From: Pseudopedobacter saltans DSM 12145
GTDB taxonomy: Bacteria; Bacteroidota; Bacteroidia; Sphingobacteriales; Sphingobacteriaceae
Direction of reading: 5' to 3'
Assembly (NCBI RefSeq): GCF_000190735.1
Contig: NC_015177.1
Coordinates: 1,984,001-2,048,000 of the forward strand
Length of the DNA stretch: 64,000 nucleotides
In this document: positions 57,736 through 64,000 of the stretch, in pieces
How positions within the stretch are numbered: the first letter of the stretch is position 1
Layout of the letters: each line of letters starts with the position of its first letter
Translations under genes and position numbers: made by a program
Notes under the pieces: model-generated
What the model was told of the DNA's origin: nothing
The model's input: only the letters and a program-made list of their open reading frames with translations
Databases searched by the model: none

Positions 57736-59343
57736 ATGAAACGCATTATCATTATTATTTCTGTATTAGTTATCCTTGTTTTTGGCATCACCGTATTCTA
57801 CTTTAAAAATCTGAGCGCTTCCGAAAATGCTTCCGAAAAAGTTTTCCAGGTTATCCCCGATAATGCTTCTCTTGTATTCGAATATAAAAACGAAACTTCC
57901 TTTTATGACATCTTTAAAGACTTCACTTTATTTTCCGATATCCTGGGCAAAGAATCTACAGGCCATCTCCATGCATTAAAATCTGTATTTATAGATAACG
58001 ATGCTGTAGCCTATGCTTTAAAACAAAACGAACTTTTCTTTTCGCTGCATGCAACTTCTCCTAATGAAGCCGATTTTTTAGTTATCACACCTATAAATGA
58101 AAAACAAATTAAAAATTCCCTGCAGCTTATTGAGCTCATAAAAAGCAAATACGTCATAGAACAGGAAGGAAATCTATATTATTTGAGTTTTAATAACAAT
58201 GCAAAATTCTATTTCACATTCACTAATAATTTGGCTTTAGGTTCATTTAACGAGAAACTTTTAAAGGAAGTATCCGAACAAAAAACAGAGAAAACATCCA
58301 ATTTTAGTCTTTTAAAAGACAACGTTTCATCTCAACGAAATAAAAATTCAATAGCTAATCTCTATATTAATTTCTCGAATTTCGGAAAATTACTCAACAA
58401 CTTCTCCGATAAAAAAAATCCTATCGAAACTGCTTCTCTCAAAAACTTTAGTGCAATATCATCGTTAAATATAAATTATCAGAACAACGCATTTATGTTT
58501 AGCGGAACCACTGAATTAAAAAACAACAGAAAAGAATATGCTGCTCTTTTTCTTAATCAATCTCCCGGAAAAAACACTTTAGCAGAGATTCTTCCTTACG
58601 ACGCAGCTTCTTACATTTTTTATTACGTTTCTGATTTCGAAAAATTCAAATCCGAATTAAATCAGCTGATAAGTGCAAGAAAAGAAACAGACAAAAAGAA
58701 TACTCAGATACAAACGGTCTCACAAAAGAATTCGATCAACCTGGATAGAGAGCTTTATCCGGCAATTGGTAACGAATTCGGCCTTATACAACTGGCTTCA
58801 AGGGATAAAATAGGTATTATCAAATCCAATAAAACAAACCGCCTGTCTTTCATTTTGTCTACCATTAGTAGCAGTACGGGCGAAACCAATATTAGAAAAT
58901 TCAACGATTCTGATTTGCTGTATTATTATTTGGGAGATCCTTTCAAAGAATTCAGAAGGCCATTTTATACTGTCATAGAAAACCACGTGATTATAGCCAA
59001 CAATATTATAACATTAAAAAGATTTTTACAGAATTACGAATCGCAAAATTTCCTCAGCAGGACTGATAAAAACATCTATTTTCAGCAGTACCTGTCTAAC
59101 CAGGGTAATATCTTTTATTTTATTCACAACGGAAATTCCAAAGGAAATATCCGAGCATTCTTAAGCAGATCTTCATACAGAAAAATGAACGGAGAAAATT
59201 TTGACTGGAAAAATATTTATGGTTTGTCCATTCAGTTCAGTGCAGATAAGAATAAATTCTTCACCAATCTGTACATGAGTAAAATGCCAAAAGCTGTAGA
59301 AAATAACGTAGAATCCCCAGCATTAGATTCTTTACTAAATTAA
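57736..59343 (+). CDS. DUF3352-like membrane-anchored envelope protein
   Basis: A 535-aa protein with one N-terminal membrane helix (about 3-25) and a large extracytoplasmic part. It has repeated segments, e.g. VFQVIPDNASLVFEYKN and LAEILPYDAASYIFYYVSDFEKF, that each begin with an IP-D-AS-type motif and resemble the DUF3352 pattern of two related halves. Function unknown. It is followed after 4 bases by a gene for an outer-membrane protein, so the two are probably cotranscribed and work together in the envelope. Confidence 0.6.
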   Translation: MKRIIIIISVLVILVFGITVFYFKNLSASENASEKVFQVIPDNASLVFEYKNETSFYDIFKDFTLFSDILGKESTGHLHALKSVFIDNDAVAYALKQNELFFSLHATSPNEADFLVITPINEKQIKNSLQLIELIKSKYVIEQEGNLYYLSFNNNAKFYFTFTNNLALGSFNEKLLKEVSEQKTEKTSNFSLLKDNVSSQRNKNSIANLYINFSNFGKLLNNFSDKKNPIETASLKNFSAISSLNINYQNNAFMFSGTTELKNNRKEYAALFLNQSPGKNTLAEILPYDAASYIFYYVSDFEKFKSELNQLISARKETDKKNTQIQTVSQKNSINLDRELYPAIGNEFGLIQLASRDKIGIIKSNKTNRLSFILSTISSSTGETNIRKFNDSDLLYYYLGDPFKEFRRPFYTVIENHVIIANNIITLKRFLQNYESQNFLSRTDKNIYFQQYLSNQGNIFYFIHNGNSKGNIRAFLSRSSYRKMNGENFDWKNIYGLSIQFSADKNKFFTNLYMSKMPKAVENNVESPALDSLLN

Positions 59344-59347
59344 CGCT

Positions 59348-60796
59348 ATGCGGATAATAGGAGTCTTTTGTATTTTAATTTCGTTATGTTATTCGAAAAG
59401 CCATGCACAGGACTTTTCGCTCACACATACCGGAACCTTATACAGTTCTTTCGAGAATCCTGTAGAAACCTCCTATACAGCAGAAAAAAGCAAAAGATAT
59501 AATATCAATTTCTTCCTGCCTAGCCTATCCATGGATTTCAGGATAAAAGGCGAAGCAGAAACAGCATTTAAAAGCATCCTTTTAGGTAATGATATAAACA
59601 GCTCCTCCATTAGCAGTGTAAGTAACAATACAAATAACATACACATTACAGGGAATGGCTATGTCTTCATGATGAAGATGCTCTATACCGCAGAATATCA
59701 ACGTGAAATGGGAATTTCCCTTCAATTTAAAAACGAAGGGAATTTCGATTTATCAAACACCGCTTTAGTTATCCCCTATTCCTCCAGTATTTTCAAAAGT
59801 GGTACTTATCCCGATTTATTTAATAGCAACTACAAAAATATCGCATATTGGCAGTTGGGATTAAGTTACCGTGAGAATTATAATTCAAAGCTTGCTTTCG
59901 GTGGGAAACTGAGTTTATTAAGCGGAGCGGCATATTCCGAAATGAATATCAACTCTTCTAATCTGGAAGTCAATGAAAATAATTACCAGCTTCAACTGAC
60001 AGGTGCTTTCACCAATTCTTTTGGTTCCAATCAGCCAAAGATCAAAGCTTTTTTACCCGGTCTTAAAAACCCCGGAGTAGGGATTAGTTTAGGAACATCA
60101 TACCTGTTTAATAACAAAATGTTCTTAACCGCGCATCTTAAAGACGCGGGAATTATATTCTGGAACAAGAAAACTCCTCAGTTTCTTTTCTCAGACTCGC
60201 TCACCGTAGATCGGTTTAAAGGAAAAGACACTTATAGAGAGCATTACAGAGATAGCTTAACGGTCATGCTGGATAGAAATACCGGATACGCTGGAGCGTT
60301 CCATACCTGGACCAGCAGCAAAATTGAATTTGCACTTTCAAAAACTTTCGATTCTTATAAACCGGTACTTATAGCTTCCAAAAACCTGTTAAATTCCGAT
60401 GGATTTATAGCGCTTCAAAATAACTATATCTACAGATCTTTAAATCTGGCATTAAGCCCAGCCTATTATTTCGACAGCAAGCTAAATATTGGTTCATTAT
60501 TTATGATCAAATCTGCTAACGTTGATTTCTATCTGGGTACAGAAAAACTATTGCCGACCTATTATTTGGGAAAAACTTATATAAAGAAAGACGAAAGTAT
60601 AGGTAAAAGTCCCACACAGGCCAATATATTTTTCGGTCTCAATCTAAAATTTGGCAAAATGATGCAGACTATGCCTTTTGCAGATTTTGTTGACGGCCTC
60701 AATGATGCCGAAACCGGATACGTATACCGGTTAAGTAAAAAAGAAAAAAGAAAGCTACCTAAACAGAAAACAGGTCGTTTTAGAAGAAAGAATTGA
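59348..60796 (+). CDS. DUF5723-like outer-membrane protein
   Basis: A 482-aa protein with a signal peptide (about 1-20, ending SKSHAQ) and a strand-rich body typical of large Bacteroidota barrels: NINFFLPSLSMDFRIKGEAETAF, GISLQFKNEGNFDLSNTALVIPYSSSIFKSGTYPDLFNSNYKN, LALSPAYYFDSKLNIGSLFMIKS. The pattern of the first 150 residues resembles DUF5723 proteins. The C-terminal tail is very basic (KKEKRKLPKQKTGRFRRKN). It follows the DUF3352-like gene by 4 bases. Function unknown. Confidence 0.65.
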   Translation: MRIIGVFCILISLCYSKSHAQDFSLTHTGTLYSSFENPVETSYTAEKSKRYNINFFLPSLSMDFRIKGEAETAFKSILLGNDINSSSISSVSNNTNNIHITGNGYVFMMKMLYTAEYQREMGISLQFKNEGNFDLSNTALVIPYSSSIFKSGTYPDLFNSNYKNIAYWQLGLSYRENYNSKLAFGGKLSLLSGAAYSEMNINSSNLEVNENNYQLQLTGAFTNSFGSNQPKIKAFLPGLKNPGVGISLGTSYLFNNKMFLTAHLKDAGIIFWNKKTPQFLFSDSLTVDRFKGKDTYREHYRDSLTVMLDRNTGYAGAFHTWTSSKIEFALSKTFDSYKPVLIASKNLLNSDGFIALQNNYIYRSLNLALSPAYYFDSKLNIGSLFMIKSANVDFYLGTEKLLPTYYLGKTYIKKDESIGKSPTQANIFFGLNLKFGKMMQTMPFADFVDGLNDAETGYVYRLSKKEKRKLPKQKTGRFRRKN

Positions 60797-60827
60797 GATT
60801 AAGGATTAATACTCGATGAACTAACTT

Positions 60828-60881
60828 GCCAAAGGAGCCAAAAGCTTCCCTTCGCCCTCCCCTTCGGGGAACTAACTAACT
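60828..60881. repeat. GC-rich intergenic repeat with AACT units at the tsaB 3' end
   Basis: A spacer that is unusually G/C-rich for this window, containing CCTCCCCTTCGGGG and then GAACTAACTAACT. The CCCC/GGGG pair (60859-60869) forms a small hairpin that may help end transcription from both sides. The AACT units supply the tsaB stop codon. A related copy (CCTTTGGGGAACTAACTAAC) occurs at 61694-61713. Confidence 0.5.
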
Positions 60882-61570
60882 CCAGTTTTCTTTACTCCTG
60901 CAACGTAATCCTTTAGGTAAAAAGGCTCGAAATAAGCTACATCAACAAAATTTCCATTGTCAAATTTCTCTTGTGCAATGTTCACCATATCTGCCGCATT
61001 ATTCACGTAGATATCAAGAACCCTTGCATTTAAATGAGTACCCAAAACGTCCTCACATTTTGCGGAACCATCACCAAAGAAATAGACAATATGAGTATCC
61101 AGAATATCTTTAAAAGAATTTTCATCAATAATTACCGCATCAACTCCTTTTACCATATTTAATTCGTCATCAAAAACAGCACAGTAAACTTCCATGCGTC
61201 TTGCATCTATCATAGGGCAAAATAAAGTTTGCTTATTCACGGAAAAACATCTGTTTTTAAACCCGTTAGCCATTGCTTCCAGCGTATTAACAGCAATGAG
61301 AGGAATATCCAACGCATAGCAAAGTCCTTTAGCCGTAGAAACACCAATTCTAAGCCCTGTATAAGAACCCGGCCCCATACTTACAGCAACGGCATCAAGA
61401 TCTTTAATATTTCTTCCAGACTGATGTAAAAGCTCCTCAATAAATAAGGTTAAAGAGGATGCATGTATATTTTTATCGGTTCTATCAATAGTCCCCAGCA
61501 GATTTCCATTTTCAGATAAAGCGACAGAACAGGTAGCAGTTGATGTTTCTATATGTAGGATAAGTGACAT
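60872..61570 (-). CDS. tsaB: tRNA t6A-modification accessory protein TsaB
   Basis: A 232-aa ASKHA-fold protein with HIETSTATCSVALSENG, the helix region ASSLTLFIEELLHQSG, and the MGPGSYTGLRIGVSTAKGLCYAL motif that defines TsaB. It partners TsaD (and TsaE) to make threonylcarbamoyl-A37 of tRNA. The stop codon lies in an AACT-type repeat. Confidence 0.95.
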   Translation of the reverse strand: MSLILHIETSTATCSVALSENGNLLGTIDRTDKNIHASSLTLFIEELLHQSGRNIKDLDAVAVSMGPGSYTGLRIGVSTAKGLCYALDIPLIAVNTLEAMANGFKNRCFSVNKQTLFCPMIDARRMEVYCAVFDDELNMVKGVDAVIIDENSFKDILDTHIVYFFGDGSAKCEDVLGTHLNARVLDIYVNNAADMVNIAQEKFDNGNFVDVAYFEPFYLKDYVAGVKKTGVS

Positions 61571-61702
61571 ACCGCGAAATTAATGTTTAATATCGAAATA
61601 TTCTATAATAGAAGAAGGTAGAAAAAAGAAAGAGTAAAGATAAAAGTTGATTGCTCTGTTAAGACCTAACATTACACCTAATCACTAAAGAATCCTTTGG
61701 GG

Positions 61703-61730
61703 AACTAACTAACTAACTAACTAACTAACT
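61703..61730 (+). repeat. Seven tandem AACT units at the yidD stop codon
   Basis: 28 bases of perfect AACT repeats. On the coding (minus) strand these read (AGTT), i.e. TTAGTTAG, which has a stop codon in each reading frame. The yidD stop TAG is the first of them. Copy number may vary between strains. Confidence 0.8.
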
Positions 61731-61962
61731 AAGGGACCGGATCATGCCCATGCCCTCCCCAGGGATGACATCTGGCAATCCTCTTCACCGTCAACCAGAA
61801 TCCTTTAAAGGGGCCATATTTTTTAATAGCCTCTATTCCATATTGAGAACAGGTTGGCGTATACCGGCAGGAAGCGCCTAACAAAGGAGATAGCAAATAC
61901 TGATAGAGTTTTATCAGAAAAAGAAAGAAACCAGATAATATTTTTTTCAAAATCGAAATCAT
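61729..61962 (-). CDS. yidD: Membrane protein insertion efficiency factor YidD
   Basis: A 77-aa protein with an N-terminal amphipathic or membrane helix and the family's conserved segment [54 protein letters not shown], with its Cys residues. It assists YidC-dependent insertion. Overlaps rnpA by 4 bases. The downstream yidC is not adjacent. Confidence 0.95.
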   Translation of the reverse strand: MISILKKILSGFFLFLIKLYQYLLSPLLGASCRYTPTCSQYGIEAIKKYGPFKGFWLTVKRIARCHPWGGHGHDPVP

Positions 61963-62357
61963 CCCATTATTTGCTTTTGAAGCATCTTTAATACTCCACG
62001 CATTTTCTCTTCCATTATTTTGTAGTCCAAAATCTCTTTACCAACATAATTAATAGCCAACAGGATATACTTATCGTTACCTGTTAAAAATGAATACAAA
62101 AGATCTTGTTTGTTATTTCTATAAGCTTCCTTAATCCTTCTTTTAATCAGATTTCGGTCAACGCTATGCTTAAATCTTTTTTTGGGAGCACTTATAAGTA
62201 CCTGAGCAGGAAATTGTTGTTCCGAAATGGTATTTTCTTTCCAGACAACTCTATAAGGATAAAATAAAAAAGAAGAACCATTGTCATATAAAAAAGCGAT
62301 AAGCTTTTTACTGCACAACCGTTCTTCTTTCTTAAAAGTCTTGTTTTCTATTGCCAT
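61959..62357 (-). CDS. rnpA: Ribonuclease P protein component
   Basis: A 132-aa basic protein that binds RNase P RNA for tRNA 5' processing. It has the central RNR-type motif [28 protein letters not shown] and an N-terminal [15 protein letters not shown]. It lies between rpmH (59-base gap) and yidD (4-base overlap) in the usual rpmH-rnpA-yidD cluster. Confidence 0.95.
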   Translation of the reverse strand: MAIENKTFKKEERLCSKKLIAFLYDNGSSFLFYPYRVVWKENTISEQQFPAQVLISAPKKRFKHSVDRNLIKRRIKEAYRNNKQDLLYSFLTGNDKYILLAINYVGKEILDYKIMEEKMRGVLKMLQKQIMG

Positions 62358-62416
62358 ATCCGACTAAATAGTTGCTATCGGATTTCCAACTCTAAAGAAC
62401 TGGAAAAGCAATAAAA

Positions 62417-62575
62417 TTATGCTTTATGACGACGCTCGTCTGATACTGTTAATCTTTTTCTGCCTTTAGCTCTTCTTGATGCTAGTACTCTTCTACCATT
62501 TGCAGTAGCCATTCTTTCTCTGAAACCGTGCTTATTTCTTCTTTTTCTTTGAGAAGGCTGGAATGTTCTTTTCAT
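62417..62575 (-). CDS. rpmH: 50S ribosomal protein L34
   Basis: A 52-aa highly basic protein: [20 protein letters not shown] and [18 protein letters not shown] are the L34 signature. The frame is too short for default ORF calls but is unmistakable, and its position before rnpA fits. Preceded by a consensus promoter. Confidence 0.97.
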   Translation of the reverse strand: MKRTFQPSQRKRRNKHGFRERMATANGRRVLASRRAKGRKRLTVSDERRHKA

Positions 62576-62621
62576 GATTATTTATATATAATAATAAATT
62601 CGCTCTAAAAAATTAAGAGCG

Positions 62622-62652
62622 CAAATATAACCTTGTTTTTGATAAATTCAAA
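62622..62652 (-). promoter_or_regulatory. Promoter of rpmH-rnpA-yidD
   Basis: On the minus strand: TTTG (62652-62649), 19-base spacer, then TATATTTG (62629-62622), a full match to the Bacteroidota consensus. A 6-bp inverted repeat (CGCTCT/AGAGCG, 62601-62621) spans the expected start of transcription. Confidence 0.78.
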
Positions 62653-62661
62653 GTCATACAA

Positions 62662-62708
62662 CAAAAAAATACAGAAATTTTCCACATGTACCAAAGGAAG
62701 ATTTCTGT
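62662..62708 (-). terminator. Terminator after mscL
   Basis: ACAGAAATTTTCC pairs with GGAAGATTTCTGT (13 bp, one G/T) around a 12-base loop. Beyond the hairpin on the minus strand is a T-run (AAAAAAA on the plus strand at 62663-62669). Confidence 0.75.
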
Positions 62709-62719
62709 ATGCTGATTAA

Positions 62720-63127
62720 TTATTTGTTTTTAAGAATATCTCTGATTTCAGTAAGCAAAGTTTCTTCTTTAGTAGGCGCAGGTGCAACTTCCGGAGCCGG
62801 CTCCTCTTTTCTTTTCAAAGAATTCAGACCTTTAACGACACAAAAGATACAGAAAGCTACGATTAAAAATTGAATAACTACATTAATGAAGTTACCAAAA
62901 TTAATAGCTACTTCAGGTGTTTTTGCAACCTCATCAGCAGCTTTTAATACGTATTTGATATCCGAAAAGTCCACTCCGCCTGTAATATATCCTATCGGAG
63001 GCATAATAACGTCGTCAACTAAAGAAGTAACAATCTTCCCAAAAGCGCCTCCAATAACTACACCGACAGCCAAATCTACCACGCTGCCACGCATTGCGAA
63101 TTCTTTAAATTCTTTTACAAAGCCCAT
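62720..63127 (-). CDS. mscL: Large-conductance mechanosensitive channel
   Basis: A 135-aa channel with the typical N-terminus [43 protein letters not shown] (TM1, gate), a periplasmic loop, TM2 ([29 protein letters not shown]) and a cytoplasmic helix rich in E and P. It opens on hypo-osmotic shock to release solutes. Single gene. Confidence 0.96.
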   Translation of the reverse strand: MGFVKEFKEFAMRGSVVDLAVGVVIGGAFGKIVTSLVDDVIMPPIGYITGGVDFSDIKYVLKAADEVAKTPEVAINFGNFINVVIQFLIVAFCIFCVVKGLNSLKRKEEPAPEVAPAPTKEETLLTEIRDILKNK

Positions 63128-63274
63128 ATTTTCAAATTTCTTAGTGTTATACTAATTTGGTTATAAAATCAAAAAAATGAAATAAAGTTTTAAAAATAAA
63201 AAAATTAATAAAACAAAGTACGCTTTTTTCGCTTTAGCTAATAAAAACCGGTGAATATATAACGCATTTTATAT

Positions 63275-63282
63275 TAACTTTG
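63275..63282 (+). promoter_or_regulatory. -7 box of rpoN
   Basis: TAACTTTG is a perfect TAnnTTTG box 22 bases upstream of the ATG at 63305. No TTG at the expected -33 distance was seen. Confidence 0.45.
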
Positions 63283-63304
63283 TGATGATTGATAAGTCTT
63301 ATTT

Positions 63305-64000
63305 ATGCTAAAACAGAATCTTCAACAAAAACTTTTACAGAAGCTTTCCCCGCAGCAAATTCAATTTATAAAACTGCTGCAAGTACCAACCGTTGCGCTA
63401 GATACTAGAATCAAAGAAGAGTTAGAAGAAAATCCTGCGCTTGAAGACATCAGTCTGGCAGATATGAATGAAGCTCCAGAAGATTATCCAGACCGTGATC
63501 CGGATGATGAATACAACTCCGATGAAGGTGGAGACGATCTCGATGATTTCAATATCGAAGATTACCTACAGGAAGATAATTTAAATGATTACGGGAACAG
63601 GTATGATAATGATGATGACGAAGACAGAAAGGAATTACCAATTGCCGTAAGCAATACCTTTTTCGAAAATCTGCAAGCACAATTGGACTTAATTCCTTTG
63701 GATGATAAATCCTATATGATTGCCCAGCAAATCATAGGCAGTCTGGACGACGATGGATACCTTAGGAGATCTATAGCATCATTGGTAGATGACCTGGCCT
63801 TTTCGCAGAATGTTATTGCCGAAGACGAAGAAGCAGAAGAAATGCTGAAAGTTATTCAGACATTTGATCCGCCCGGTATTGGCGCAAGAGATCTTCAGGA
63901 GTGTTTACTGATACAGCTTAGAAAAAAAGACGCCTCCAACCCTATCGTCAAAAATGCAGTCAACATTATAGAAAACCACTTAGAAGAGTTTACAAAAAAA
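63305..64000 (+). CDS. rpoN: RNA polymerase sigma-54 factor, N-terminal part (runs off the window)
   Basis: 232 codons are visible and remain open at the window end. Region I, the activator-binding part, reads LQQKLLQKLSPQQIQFIKLLQVPTVALDTRIKEELEENPALE. Then comes a very acidic region II (about 50-110, dense in Asp and Glu). The core-binding domain begins with FFENLQAQLDLIPLDDKSYMIAQQIIGSLDDDGYLRR and FDPPGIGARDLQECLL. The DNA-binding RpoN box lies beyond the end. Sigma-54 directs -24/-12 promoters with AAA+ activators. Start chosen at 63305; the ATG at 63285 is out of frame and soon hits a stop. Confidence 0.95.
   Translation, partial: MLKQNLQQKLLQKLSPQQIQFIKLLQVPTVALDTRIKEELEENPALEDISLADMNEAPEDYPDRDPDDEYNSDEGGDDLDDFNIEDYLQEDNLNDYGNRYDNDDDEDRKELPIAVSNTFFENLQAQLDLIPLDDKSYMIAQQIIGSLDDDGYLRRSIASLVDDLAFSQNVIAEDEEAEEMLKVIQTFDPPGIGARDLQECLLIQLRKKDASNPIVKNAVNIIENHLEEFTKK

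Noticed and set aside
61703-61730. Tandem repeat considered as CRISPR or phase-variation tract
   Set aside because: Units are 4 bases without spacers, and the tract lies beyond the yidD stop codon, so unit changes would not shift a reading frame.

Overview
The window is a low-GC chromosomal segment from a Bacteroidota bacterium, most likely Sphingobacteriaceae (Pedobacter or Pseudopedobacter type). Three things point there: Bacteroidota-only genes (gldC, a TamB-type protein, DUF4256, DUF5723, and an RluA synthase with a long N-terminal extension); many promoters of the Bacteroidota class (TTG/TTTG, a spacer of about 17-23, then TAnnTTTG) with almost no Shine-Dalgarno sites; and the gene order hisGDCBHAFIE. 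No insertion sequence, prophage, CRISPR array, tRNA or rRNA was seen. Most of the window is core chromosome.

Layout. 1-4.0 kb: 3' part of tamB, convergent with an RluA-family pseudouridine synthase. 4.0-10.8 kb: a four-gene minus-strand signalling operon (large CHASE3-GAF hybrid kinase, CheR, CheB, second hybrid kinase) with no chemoreceptor. 10.9-12.8 kb: rhlE, a small membrane protein and gldC. 13.2-18.1 kb: dihydroorotase, an HscA-like Hsp70 and an L,D-transpeptidase. 18.2-25.7 kb: a complete histidine operon behind a promoter and a short reading frame packed with His codons, which looks like classical attenuation. 25.8-33.7 kb: a secreted Tudor-like protein, idi, a WD40 protein, an NlpC/P60 peptidase, a universal stress protein, ferredoxin and a LuxC-type acyl-CoA reductase, a small protein with ftsE, then grpE-dnaJ. 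34.1-45.0 kb: exported sugar oxidoreductases, an ABC exporter, DUF4256, Ppx/GppA, purB, an Nfu protein, and an FMN glutamate-synthase-like protein. 45.1-48.7 kb: lolD followed by a degenerate ATP-grasp-like and HAD-like pair and an S41 peptidase lipoprotein. 48.8-54.7 kb: sucC, a LacI regulator with kduI, DUF4112, an HPF-like protein, a protein-isoaspartate methyltransferase and a putative barrel protein. 54.7-64 kb: priA and a DUF423 gene, an envelope pair, tsaB, the rpmH-rnpA-yidD cluster, mscL, and the start of rpoN.

The points most worth a second look are the His-rich leader ahead of hisG; the CheR/CheB pair between two hybrid kinases, where a glutamate-rich coiled coil could be the methylation target; the degenerate ATP-grasp/HAD pair behind lolD; a 14-bp palindrome over the promoter of the LacI gene with a second half-site after kduI; and TTAG tandem repeats that supply the stop codons of both tsaB and yidD. 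Several genes have a TAnnTTTG box within a few bases of the start codon, which corrects some starts and suggests leaderless or nearly leaderless mRNAs.
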